Position numbers and translations under genes: made by a program. This document shows positions 32,135 through 44,174 of a stretch of 64,000 bases of DNA, piece by piece (position 1 is the first letter of the stretch; each line of letters starts with the position of its first letter). Under the pieces are notes generated by a model. That model did no database searches and was not told the DNA's origin. It saw only the letters and a list, made by a program, of their open reading frames with translations. The stretch comes from Litsea cubeba (lineage: Eukaryota > Streptophyta > Magnoliopsida > Laurales > Lauraceae): assembly GCA_012931725.1 (NCBI GenBank), contig CM022945.1, positions 18,648,580-18,712,579 of the forward strand. The letters are read 5' to 3'.

Positions 32135-35100
32135 ATGGCAGCTGACAGTGCCCCAAGAGTAGGGCAAATAAAAAATCAATTCTTGTACGATCTGGTAATT
32201 GATTTGAGATTCCGTTTCTTTGACTTGTAGTATTTTTCACGCTCTTTCCATTCGATTTGATTGTATTTCTTTTCATCCAATTTGGATTTTTTTTATATTA
32301 TTATTTATTCTTTCTTTCTTAGTCTAAAGGTATGTATTTATTATACTTCATCATTGGGAGTTGCATAGACATACTATGTGTTTATTTTTTATTTTTTATT
32401 TTTTATTTTTGCTGTGGCTCAGTGGCCAAGGACCTCCCTGGTGGTACCAGAGATCGATCCCTGGTGGCAGGAATGAGATGGAGAGAGCCTTACCAACTAG
32501 CCAACTCACTGATTCATTTGCGGATAAAAAAGTTTTTTTCTTTTTCTTTTTGTTTTTTCTTCAGCCAACTATAGTATTGGCCTAGGGTGGAACGGAATGC
32601 CCCCGAATGATTTCGGGTCCACTTCCAGTTCATTCCAATTGTTCCAAGCCAACTACCAGCCCCGCTTTTGGCCTAAGTCTGCCCATTCTAGACAGAATGG
32701 AAAGCCCCCTGAAAGTCTCATTTTGTTATATTTATTGAGTAGTTTTGATAAGTACACATGTTTCATACTTTCTTTATATAAAGTGAAAACTAAAAAATGA
32801 TCAATTATAGAATGTAATTTAATTTAAACTATATAAGTATTCACAACTCGGCAAGATGCTCTTTTTATGAATGTGTTCAATATTGTAGGGTCCTAGACCA
32901 AAGTCGGAATAAGTAGCCTTAGACTCTATCGATGCAATCATTCATACGGAGCCACGGCAAATCATCATTATAAGCTACTATTGGTGTGCATAAATCACAA
33001 GTAATGGTGTTCCATTGGATATCTGCATTTTTGTGCACTATGTTAGCATTATAAGTAGGGGTGTACAAAAAATCCGTCGATCCGGAAATCCGATCCGATC
33101 CGATCCGCGTATTTTTATCCGATCCGAAGGTAAACGGGTCGGTGACGGATTGAAAATTTTGTAATCCGTTAGTAATGGATCGGTGGCGGATTTCACCCTC
33201 AATCCGTGGATTCAATCCGATCCGATCCGTTGGCATTAAATATAAATAAAAGAAATATAAGAGGTCTAAATATAAATTAAGATGTCTAAATTTAAAATAA
33301 GAAAAAAAAATTAAGGGGTCAAAATGTGACTTTTTATAATATATCTGATATTTTTATTTTAAAATTAGATTGAACGGATTAATCCGATCCGATCCGGTCC
33401 TCCACGGATCGGATCGGATCGGATTTTAACATCAACGGATTGGTGAAGGATTCCAAATCCGTCAATCCGTTGACAACGGATTGGTGACGGATTTGGCTTA
33501 ATCCGCACCAATCCGATCCGTGTACACCCCTAATTATAAGGGGGTGGGGGTGGGGGCGTAGACGATAATGTTGCATGACATTAGAACTCAAGCCACTTCA
33601 TCCATGACTTACTCGATATCACATACATGTATTTCACGACAACATTGTTACATGACGTATGCAACTCCAAGTCACCACTGTAATGTAAGTGGAGAATTGC
33701 ACGTGTTAGCATTTATCTCAAAATATGAATCTGATATTAGTTATTTTCATTTTCATTCACATGTTTTCTTTCTATATAATATCTATTTGATTTTAGGATG
33801 TGGTGAAGTTCTGATTTCAACGTCTATTAAAATCTTTAAAATTGTCAAGTAACTCGTCTTCAAATCAGCTATAATTTTCAAAGATTGCGAAACAAATCAT
33901 CATTATCATCAAAGCCTTGTTCCAAATTTTCAACTATGTTGATATTGGCTACATGAATTCTATTTCTCCATTTCGCTCTATTCTAAACGAAGATTGTGAA
34001 ATAAATAAATCACAAAATTTTATTATTATAATATTCCTATTATGTGATAATAATCTATAAATATTCTAATTTGCATGTATCTAAAGAGGCCCTTCGTATG
34101 TTAGTTTGCTGTTCATGTTTCTAAGCTAGCCATTTGAAGTTTGAAATAGGAAATATGAGACTTTAAAGTAATGAAGTTCTTCTTCTTCTTTATATGATAT
34201 TTGGGTTTGCTGAGTTCTCTTATTTGAATCTTGTAATAGAATTTGAATTTTCATTTGTTTCTTCGTAATATGAGTTCAATTAAGAAATGTTCGAAATATC
34301 CTTCTCTTTTGTTCCGTCAGAAGACAGTGTTAAGCGCACATCTCGCATTTCATATATATTGTTGTCATTCCAGTGTGCTGACGATTAATTGTTTGAGTTG
34401 TTCTAGGGAAATTCTATATGCACCCTCCCTTATTGCTGAGTACACCCACATCCCTCTATGAACAGTGATTAAAAAACCACTATTCATAGAGGGATGTGGG
34501 TGTACTCAGCACTTTTAGGGGTGCATATAGAATTTCTCGTTGTTCTATTCTAAGGCAAACGGTCAAAATAAAAACTCTGTTGACGGTCAATGGTCAGTGG
34601 ATTTGAGTGAGTCCTAATCCTCTAAGTCTATGAATACGAGAATTTCTATGTTGAAAGATTGGAACTCCATAATGGGGCCCACTTAATTAGTTAAAACTCA
34701 AGCAACTCAAACTAAACATCCTCATGGGTTGTGGGATGTCTCCAAATTTTACTTTCCTAGAAGTTTGTCCTAATGTAAGATTGACCACATTGATGAATAG
34801 AAAACTCTGAATGGGTTATGTTTAGCAGGGCCAATGGGCCCCACAAACCATGATCACAAAGTATAGATTGTTAGGACTCATTTCTACATTGCACACTGGA
34901 TGTTTTGATGCACTCCTTGTAGGGCTGCAACCACTAATGTTTGTGTATAGACAAAGAAAGCCTAATTGTGTTTTTTTTTTTGTAAGGCAAGTACTCACAC
35001 ACCCACACGCACACTCACACAAGTCCTTCACTATCAACGCTACAACTGAGGATTGATCCCTGGTTGTTTATGTAGAAAGGAGGTGCCTCACCAACCGAGC

Positions 35101-38100
35101 TACCAGTTGTCTAGTTGTTTTGTTGGCATAGTTTGTACTTTATAGTACTGACGAGTTTGGAGGCCTCTTTTGTAATTGGGAAATTTCCAATGTGGCCAAT
35201 CTAGATGCATGTCAATCATAAGAAAGGTTGTGCTGTGGAATAGGACTTTAATCATTTGAGGTTTATTAAGCACAAATTTTCTTGTAACTCAATTCATTAA
35301 CAAATAATATGTGGATCAGTGTTGGGCTTATATTCAATTCACAGGAGTTGATGTGGGTAGTGGTAGGGATGCAAATAGGTTGATCCGGGGCAGAACCATG
35401 GTGGATCCAAACCTAGCTCTATTTTTACAGACACTGATCCAATTTTGAGTTTTTCTCAAATCTAAAAATAGGTTCCAAACCCGCTTTATTTGGAACCGGA
35501 TGCTTTGGATACACGGATAATTGGATGCCCATTTGTAACCCTATAAGAGGTGTTGGGTTGATCATGGGTAGCCTTCCCCATTCAGAATGGGTTTAGCTTG
35601 TTTGGAAAGCAAAACCATTTTCTTTTCCCCTATCTTAAATAACTTTTTGCATTGTTTCTATTCTTAGCTTTTAAACTCTCTACTCTCTTGTTAATTTTGG
35701 AAAGACAGCCTCTTTCATAAATTTATGTTTAAGACCTCATAGGTGCTAATTTTTTATTTTGACATATCATTCCAGGAACGGACTCCAATCAAGGTTTTGT
35801 TCAAGCAGTTGAAGTGTACGAAAGAAGGACTAACATCAGCAGAAGGAGCTAATCGGCTTCAGATCTTTGGACCCAACAAGCTAGAGGAGAAAAAGGTTTT
35901 TCACCTCCATTCTTACACTTGCATTTTTTATCCCCTTTTGTCATAACCTCTCACTATTTCTAATATATATTGGAGATTGCTCATGTGTGACTGTTTCGGA
36001 CAGAGTGCCAGACAGCCCATGGTGGCCCCCACTTGATCAATCCAAACCGGTGATCCTGTCTTTCCTTTTTATGACATGGGTCTCATTGGTCTCATACCAG
36101 GAATGGACTGGACCCTTAGATCGAAATTATCCCAAAGTAAGCATTTAATATAGTTAAACTTGGGAGCCCTAGATCAAAGGGTTATGATGATGGAATTGAC
36201 TTGAAATTTCAGATAAGGCCAATTAGTATCTATCATTAGTATGCCCCCACCCCCCCCCCCCCCCCCCCCCCCTCATCATTTACTGGTGAGACCCAAAGAC
36301 TGTGCGAGTCAGCTGTGCAGGACCTATGTATACAACCTATATGCATATAATATTAAGATCTACAAATTTTTAACAACCACAGGAGAGCAAGATTCTTAAA
36401 TTCCTTGGCTTTATGTGGAATCCCCTTGCATGGGTCATGGAATTTGCTGCCATAATAGCTATTGGAATGGACATAAGTGGGAAAACCCCATATTGGGAGG
36501 TCTTCATGGGAATCGTTGTGTTGTTGGTGATTAACTCCACAATCAGTTTTATTGAAGAAAACAATGCAGGGAGTGCGGCAGCAGCTTTGATGGCTGGTTT
36601 TTCTCCAATAACTAAGGTAGGATTTTGAAACTCAGTGATGCCCTTCTCTTGGTTGTTAGTAGGAATTTGAATTTCAGTTATGTCATCTCTAGATAGTCAT
36701 TATGAATTTGAATTTTTTTTCTTGTTATGACTCTCTTAGTTGTTATGTTTAGATAAAAGTCACGTGGTTCCATATTCTTATGCGTCTAAGTATGTGTGTG
36801 TAGGTTCTCAGAGATGGTAGATGGAGTGAGCAAGAGGCAGCTATCCTTGTTCCCGGGGATATAATTAGTATAAAATCAGGAGATATTGTCCCTGCAGATG
36901 CCCGTCTTCTCAATGGGGATCAGTTGATGATGGATGAATCTGCGGTAACTGGAGAATGCTTCATCGCCAAGAGGAATCCTGGGCATCTAGTGTTTTCTGG
37001 CTCAACTTGCAAACAAGGCGAGATTGAGGCTCTTGTCGTTGCTACTGGTGTTCACACCTTCTTTGGAAAAGCTGCTAATTTTGTGGCTAGCAGCAATCAA
37101 GTGGGGCATTTAGAAAAGGTTCTCACTGCAATCTGTAAATTCTGCATTTGCTCTGTCATGATTGCGATAATTATCGAGATTATTGTCATGTGTGGAATTC
37201 AACACCGCAATTACAGGGATGGAATCAACAATCTCCTTGTTTTCCTGATCGGAGGCATTCCGATTGCCATGCCTACAGTTCTATCAGTTACCATGGCCAT
37301 TGGATCGCACCGGCTTGCTGAGCAGGGTGCAATTACAAAGAGAATGACTGCTATTGAGGAGATGGCTGGAATGGACGTGCTGTGCAGTGATAAAACCGGG
37401 ACGCTAACACTTAACAAGCTGAGTATTGATAGAAACCGAATTGAGGTGTTTGCAGAAGGCGTGGACAAGGAGCACATGATACTGCTAGCAGCAAGAGCGT
37501 CAAAGACTGAAAACCAAGATGCCGTTGATGCTGCCGTTGTTGGAATGCTTGCAGATCCCATGGAGGTATTCTTTAATTCTTATTTCAATTACCTGATTGA
37601 TTCTTAGATTTAGAGCTAAAAGCTTGATAAATAAAAGCTACATATAGAAACTTAGAAGACTAGCTTACTGTGGAGGCTTAATAAGGCCTCATTGGCATTT
37701 CAGTACCCATAGCAATTGAGCACAAGAATCTCTTTCCATACAACTACATGTCCTACTTTCTCAGGTTTCATTTCACAAAATTAATTTAGGACAGCATACG
37801 CCATCAACCTAGGAGGATTTTGCATGAAATGGTTGTCTTACCTTTTCTTAGCTGCTGTGACCTTTTTGTTGGCTAAGCGAGAGTAAAATTGTATGAGGAA
37901 ATAACAAGGTAAATGCCTTCTAGACATAACACATGAAGAAGACAAGGCATATTATGTTCTAATACTGAATCACCACCTGAATTATTTTTGTTTCATCTGA
38001 AAGAGAACACAATGATGCTCCTAAATCCTTTTTACAATTGTTAATATATTATTGTTCTATCTCGATAGGCTAGAGCTGGTATTAGGGAGGTGCATTTTCT

Positions 38101-41100
38101 TGGCTTCAATCATGTGGACAAGCGGACTGCTCTCACATATATAGATGCAAATGGCCACTGGCATCGTGCTAGCAAAGGTTCCCTAGTGCAGGTTTGTCAT
38201 CTTTTAACCTTCCTTTGTTCTCCCTAGGGGGAATTTCTGAGATTTTAATTTGGATGAGCAGAATTTCACTTGTTGTGTTTTGTGACTTTTGTCTCTAAAA
38301 TTAGATAATGAATCTTTGCAATTGCAAAAAAGATGTTAGGAACAAGGCTCGTGCTATGGATGACAAATTTGCAAAACATGGGCTTCGATCATTGGCAGTC
38401 GCCAGACAGGTTTGTCATCATGACTCCCAAACTCAAGTTTTGTTTCTATGTAATAGAATGTTCAACGTTATACTGGTTCTATTATTTGTTTTGTAGGAAG
38501 TTCCTGAGAGGACGAATGAGAGTGCTGGAGCACCATGGCAATTTGTTGGTTTGCTGCCTCTCTTTGACCCTCCTAGGCAAGATAGTGCAGAAACCATCAG
38601 AAGAGCTCTTAACTTGGGCGTGAACGTGAAAATGATTACCGGTAATTTCAATTTCCTATTCTATTTTTGGCAGACCATTTATTTCCATGTTCACAAGCTC
38701 TCGTGTGTTTCTGTAACTTCAGGCGATCGGCTTTCCGTTGCCAAGGAGACAGGCCGAAGGCTCGGAATGGGAACAAACATGTATCGTACATCTTATTGGC
38801 GCAACGACAACAGTGATGAACCTCTTGTTGAAATTCCTTTCATTCACTTGATTGAGAAGGCTGATGGGTTTGCAGTAGTGTTTCCAGGTGGGCGGGTGTC
38901 TCTAACAGCTTGAACCCATGGTTTCCTTTGTAGCCTTTGTGATTTGAACTTATGCCCTTTGCTTATATGGGACTATTTTTTGTTAAACAGATCAGAAGTA
39001 CGAAATTGTGAAGCAGTTACAGCGAAGGAAGCACATATGCGGGATGACAGGAGATGGAGTGAACGATGCACCTGCTCTGAAGAAGGCTGATATTGGAATT
39101 GCAGTTGCCGGTGCCTCTGATGCCGCTATAAACGCTTCTGATATTATCCTCACAGAACCCGGTCTCAGCGTCATCATCACTGCTGTTATGACCAGCAGAG
39201 CCATTTTCCAAAGGATGAAAAACTACACAGTGAGTTCTAGATGATATCGAAGACATTTTGGGCTCTTTTTCTAATTATTGGCAACTACACTCATTTTGGG
39301 TCTTCTGACTTGCAGATATATTCGGTCTCCATCACCATCCGTACTATTGTAAGTATAGATGCAACCTCATCATTAATTTGTTTGGTTTTTTTATTCTTAC
39401 TCGGGTACTTATTTTTCTATTTGATTGTTTTATTGCCAATATCGCAGCTTGGTTTTTTGCTCATTGCTCTGATCTGGAAGTTTGACTTCTCTCCCTTCAT
39501 GGTTTTGATAATAGCAATTTTGAATGATGGTGCGCTACTACTAATTGATACAAAAAGCTGATCTTTTCCCATGTTCTGCTTTTTCAAAATCAACTTACTC
39601 TATATGTGATGGAATTGATATAGGAACAATCATGACAATCCCAAGGGATCGAGTTAAGCCATCTCCCATGCCGGATAACTGGAAGCTGAGAGAAATTTTT
39701 GTGACTGCTGTGGTGCTAGGAAGTTATTTAGCCTTGATGACAGTGATCTTCTTCTGGGCTATGATTGATACTGATTTTTTTTCGGTACTATTATCTAAGA
39801 TTGAATTCATTTTAGTTTATACATCTAAAAAAGGAAGAAGAATTAAACGTCTTATTTCTTCTGACGCAGGACAAATTTGGGGTTAGATCACTAAGGAAAG
39901 AACCTTATGAAATGATGGCTGCCTTGTACCTTCAGGTAAGTATTGTAAGCCAATCCCTCATTTTCGTCTCCCGATCTCGCAGCTGGTCCTGTGCAGAACG
40001 TCCAGGGCTCCTGTTAGCCAGCGCCTTTATTGCTGCTCAGCTGGTAAGGATCTACTTAATCCATTTGACTAATTTTATATATGTAATGCCCTTAGATTTC
40101 TGCATGTTGCTTACAACAGGTTGTTGAACCTTTATTTAGTCTTTTTACCATCTCTCAACAAAATGAGAAATGATCAGGTCTCATTAAACACCACCATTGT
40201 TTGCTGTTGGTGAATCTTGATCAAGATTGGATGTTTGTGGGAAGTTGATTTTGAATCCACCTCCCTTTCATGTTTTAACTTTTAAGAAACACCTTCATCA
40301 ACAATTGGATCTTTATTTTATAAATGTAATGCTCATCCGTCATGAGCATAACTTTATCATGCTTTCGTGCAGTTTTAAGACATAACCCTCCTTATGGAGT
40401 ACAGGTTATGAGTTTCAACCTACTATCCGAGTCATCCTTGTATGCCCTATAGGTAGTCCATGGTTCCATTGGGTTGGAAAAGAAAAGAACATTACTTTCA
40501 ACCTCACCTACTAAAACTTCCATGGTATGTGGATGAAATGTTTACCTCTTGCAGGCATCCACTATGTCCACACAACAGTCATCAGACATTGGGCAGGGGA
40601 GCTTCATTGGAATGGATTTGTTTAGTAGGTGCACCCATCACCATCCAATCATGGAGATAAATTGCACTCATTGCAAACTCGGAAACTAACGCACGCCATT
40701 CCCTTGAAATAATGCATTGAAGTAGTTGTCACACTTTGATTCACGAGTCCTGTTTTGCCAGGCTGCTACTCTCATAGCCGTATATGCCAACTGGGGTTTC
40801 GCCAGGATCAAAGGAGTGGGGTGGGGTTGGGCTGGAGTCATTTGGCTCTACAGTTTGGTGTCATATCTCCCCCTTGATTTAATCAAATTTTTTGTTCGCG
40901 ATGCGCTAAACGGAAAGGCTCCAGATGTTTCAAAAGGAAAGGTAATGAACTATTGATAACTAATTATCACACACTCTGATGTTTAATCTGTTGGGTCCTT
41001 GACATTACTTGCAAATACATACTAATTTTTTACTTTCTGTTCCATGGCCTCCCTTCATGCTGTTTTCCATCACATAGACTGCCTTCACTAGCAAGAAGGA

Positions 41101-41173
41101 TAATGGGAGAGAGGAGAAAGCAATTCAATGTCCTCTGTGCAAGAGGACACTGCATGGTCTTCAGTGGCTCTAG
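32135..41173 (+). CDS. AHA: Plasma-membrane H+-ATPase (P3A-type), C-terminally short
   Basis: Coding exons: 32135-32194, 35776-35895, 36383-36616, 36804-37565, 38069-38191, 38305-38409, 38497-38641, 38723-38887, 38991-39229, 39316-39348, 39448-39529, 39624-39784, 39870-40043, 40762-40941, 41078-41173. All have GT/AG borders and matching phases and give 892 residues. The pump uses ATP to export protons, energising transport and acidifying the wall. Visible motifs are TGE 187-189 (actuator), the phosphorylated Asp in DKTGTLT (334), TGD 516-518, GDGVND 592-597, and membrane Arg660 and Asp689, equivalent to the proton-pathway residues Arg655 and Asp684 of Arabidopsis AHA2. Wording is closest to AHA7. 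It stops after TLHGLQWL, about 60 residues before the family end, so the second autoinhibitory segment and the penultimate Thr are missing. Oddities: KGSLVQ replaces KGAPEQ, and GASDAAI replaces DATDAAR. The gene could be a deregulated pump or one beginning to decay. Confidence 0.9.
32411..32545 (+). mobile_element. tRNA-derived SINE in intron 1
   Basis: An A-box-like TGGCTCAGTGG (32415-32425) and a B-box-like GATCGATCC (32453-32461), 27 bases apart, form an internal RNA polymerase III promoter. The body is short and ends in an A/T-rich stretch. No clear target duplication was found, so the ends are approximate. Confidence 0.55.
33056..33532. mobile_element. Non-autonomous hAT element with perfect 8-bp duplication
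   Basis: The ends are TAGGGGTGTACA in inverted orientation, flanked by ATTATAAG on both sides (33048-33055 and 33533-33540). The interior has many GGATCGGATC/GATCCGATCC words near both ends that can pair, and a central A/T-rich part. No transposase. The perfect duplication implies a fairly recent insertion into the ATPase intron. Confidence 0.92.
34406..34538. mobile_element. Mutator-type MITE (foldback), 133 bp
   Basis: Almost the entire element is one inverted repeat: (G)GGAAATTCTATATGCACCC at one end and the same read from the other, continuing through CTGAGTACACCCACATCCCT on each arm with a loop of a few bases around 34468-34478. A 9-bp duplication GTTGTTCTA (34397-34405 and 34539-34547) and GAGAAATTC-type ends indicate Mutator-like transposition. 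Confidence 0.92.
34970..35117 (-). mobile_element. tRNA-derived SINE, minus strand
   Basis: On the minus strand an A box TAGCTCGGTTGG (35102-35091) and a B box GATCAATCC (35058-35050) are spaced as in tRNA genes, and an A tail follows (T run at 34971-34982 on the plus strand). The B box is followed by the usual unrelated body with ACAC-type repeats. Confidence 0.6.
35364..35543. mobile_element. Old hAT-like element
   Basis: Inverted ends TAGGGATGCAAATAGG and TAGGGTTACAAATGGG match at 13 of 16 bases. Flanking 8-mers do not match, so the duplication has decayed or the borders are off. It lies 232 bases before exon 2 of the H+-ATPase gene. Confidence 0.5.
36250..36272. repeat. Poly(C) run of 23 in ATPase intron 2
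   Basis: Twenty-three consecutive C preceded by CCCCCA, about 110 bases before exon 3. The transcript is C-rich here, so the G run lies on the template strand. Confidence 0.95.
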
Positions 41174-41309
41174 AGATGACACCCGCAATTTAATGGTCTC
41201 AATCCTATAACATGCATGCCCCAGTGGATAAGGTCTACCATTACCAGTAAACTTCAGTAGAAAAAGTTTTTCCTGTATTCCTAAGTAGCCAAACAGACCC
41301 TTGTAAACT

Positions 41310-41351
<42 letters not shown>

Positions 41352-42893
41352 GTGTAGGTACCCGAAAGTTTTTATCATTATTTCTTATACAATAGAGCTT
41401 CTAATTCATCCATGAATATGCATCCATAAAAATGTGCTAGAGATATCGCTAATAATGGTTTGGGCAAAATTGCATCCTGCATATCCAGACTGGGAGAAGA
41501 GCTCATGGCAAAGCATTGCAGCTAACAAGCACATATAACGTTGCACTTGCCAAATGTACAACAGTGATTGTCTGTCCCTTCTAAGAGGAAACCGATCCTG
41601 GGCCTGAGGATATGTAGCAATAGCATGCATGTAAGACCAGATTGAATTCTATGATCTTGTTAGATGGCGCATAACTGCAATGTATAGGGGATTTGGTTGA
41701 GGGTATCTATCTATGCCAATTTGTTGAGGGCCGGCCCCAGCTTATGCATTTCAAAAATTCTACCATTGATCATTTGAATATGGAACTACCCATTTCTTGG
41801 TCTGCAAGTGGAGACTATGGTATCCCAAGGCTTATTCTTGCACTCCATTGAGTTATAATCTACATGTGTTTGTTAGGTATTGTGTATTCGCTTTTATTTT
41901 TAACCATATATATTAATGCAATCTTAAGTATTCAATTACATGAAACAAACATGCCCTTAAGACCCATTTGTTTGTTAGGTATCGTATATCTGGGTTTCCA
42001 TGAACACTATAATGTTGAAAAACGGAGTCTTGAATTTCACAAGAATCAGATTACTTGCAGACGCAGAAACAGTTCAATTAGTATTTGGGCTACCCACACC
42101 ACTGAGAATGACCTTAAAAAATGTGATTAAAGAAAGGACACAACTGATCTACTCTATAAAAGAAGGCAAAAAATATCATATGGTATGTTTTGATGAAAGT
42201 TGTACTAATGTGGTATTGACACCTATGAAACCAGAGTAGTATCTTAGATTAGTTGATTTATTGAGGTTTTTCATTCCCTTGTATTTTTAGCATATGCGTA
42301 GTCCCCCAGTGCACATCATCAAAGCTGGTTGCCTATCAATTGAGTGGGGGCCCACTGCTACCTGCACGGGCCACAGAAATGTACACCTTGTGCCTGAAGC
42401 TTTGTTGTGTTGTGGTGTCTTTCAACACTGAAACTACAATGTTTCAATTCCGTCTTAAAATTCTGAAAGAAAATTAAGGCAACAGACCGAATCAGTTACA
42501 TATGACGGGGTTTTCCTAGTCTTCTGAAATGAAAGAAACAAAAGGAGTGTGCCCGGTTGGATAGAGGGTGCGAGTTTCAAGTTCCAACAGGAGAAAAAAA
42601 AAAAAGTGTGAAAGTAGAGACCTAGCTAGCAACAGGCAGAGAAACTGCAACCGCCAAAATCCTTGTTAAATGACAAAATTTTCTTACAAAAGAATCAGGC
42701 TCAAAAGAATCAAACAACTTACACAGTGGCAGTAGCATTATCTACATCTCAAAAGGAATTGTTTCTGTTCTATGATCATCTATCTATTTGGGAAGGTAAC
42801 TCGAAAAAGCAGCCCTCCCAGTGCTTTCACTATTCTTCAATGGCACTCAGCCTCATTTCTTCTACAACTCTACCTTTCTATTTTTCTGCTTTT
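41174..42893. other. Convergent intergenic region between the ATPase and CSLC genes
   Basis: Holds both 3' UTRs. I searched for the missing ATPase C-terminal segment (family wording YRELSEIAEQAKRR or GHVESVVKLKG) on the plus strand and saw nothing like it. Frames at 41864-42239 have no recognisable domain. A possible SINE fragment (GGTTGGATAGAGGGTGCG...TTTCAAGTTCC) lies at 42550-42590. Confidence 0.45.
41311..41347. repeat. Poly(A) run of 37 after the H+-ATPase stop
   Basis: Thirty-seven consecutive A, 138 bases after the stop codon. Likely the tail of a retroposed fragment or an expanded mononucleotide tract. No target duplication identified. Confidence 0.95.
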
Positions 42894-44134
42894 TCATTGA
42901 ATTTGTTCGCCAATCAGATCCAAACCCACTAACAAGAATGATATTCCCTGGAAGAGCAAGAAGTAGAAATGTATACCCTGTGCAGAAAGCAAGCTCCTGG
43001 CAGAGGCTGTTAGGAGAAGAAATGCAAGTGCCAGCTCCTTCCGGTAGATCCTATTATGCTTCTTCCCAGACTCCCGCTTCTTTTGCTGTAGAGAATCCTC
43101 CTTCATAATGGAATCAAGATTGGGCACAGATACTTTCCGTTGGTGCTTGGGCTCCTTCTCAAGCAGTGAAACAAGGTCACCCTCAGACGACCGGCCGGAT
43201 TTCTTAGTGACCACCCACTCGTAGGCGCTACCAAGCTGGAAGAGACCAGAGACCATGGCATTGAACTTGGTTACAGACATGGTGTTCTCAAAGAGGAGGT
43301 AGGGGACAATGAAGGGAAAGGATTTTGGGGCAGGAAGGATGTTGAGGAAGGACATTGTGGCTGGGATGTAGCAGACCACCCAAGCAGGGAGCTCAGCCTC
43401 AGGGACAAACATGGTCATGGGAAGGATGATGCAAAAGAGAGTGAAGGAATAAAATGGTAATATCAGCTTTCTTAAGAGGAAGAAAAGGAATATCAGATTA
43501 GCTTTCTTCCAGAAGCTGATCTGCACCCATAGAGGAGAAACACAAGTACATGGTTAGCTATGGACTAACATTGAGAAGATGAGCATATAGATAGAATCCG
43601 GTTGATACAAATAACTGCACTGTAGACCATGACCTCAATCACCCATTTTAACGGTTTTAAACGGTGATAAGCAGTTCCATCTGCTTAACTGCTCCAGCTT
43701 CCTAGGAAGCTGTGGGATCAGGTGGGTGTTTTCTCATCACTGTTCAATCTGGATCGGGCCATCTAACATTCACGCAAAGTTTTTTTTCTTTTTGTTTATA
43801 AAATATCTCAACTCCTCAGACGTTTTTTTTTTCTTTTTATTGAAACAATCATTTCACTTTGGCCCTATGATAACTGGCAAGCCGCATATGAAATTTTCTT
43901 AAATTAAGTGACAGGATTAAGCATTGCTGCTTATCACTGGTTGACTTAGATTTGGCTTTTAACCGATACATTAACAATTCAAATTCAGATCCTCTTAGGT
44001 TCATGCTCAACTAGATTCATAACACTCCATCGTGGTTTATTCATTTAAAATCTAAAGTTTTAAACCGCACAAAATAAGTGCCCACCAATTGTACAATCCA
44101 CAAAAGGTGTTGAGCCCACCCTCATATGGATAAC

Positions 44135-44174
<40 letters not shown>

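Larger units (their letters stand above)
32195..35775 (+). other. Intron 1 of the H+-ATPase gene, rich in transposons
   Basis: Starts GTAATT after Asp-Leu and ends TTCCAG before Glu-Arg-Thr-Pro-Ile, the same split (DL/E) as in family genes. It contains a SINE (32411-32545), a hAT-type element (33056-33532), a Mutator-type MITE (34406-34538), a SINE on the minus strand (34970-35117) and a hAT-like element (35364-35543). No other coding sequence seen. Confidence 0.8.

Noticed and set aside
41864..42239. Possible distant C-terminal exon of the H+-ATPase
   Set aside because: The translations show none of the conserved regulatory-domain wording.
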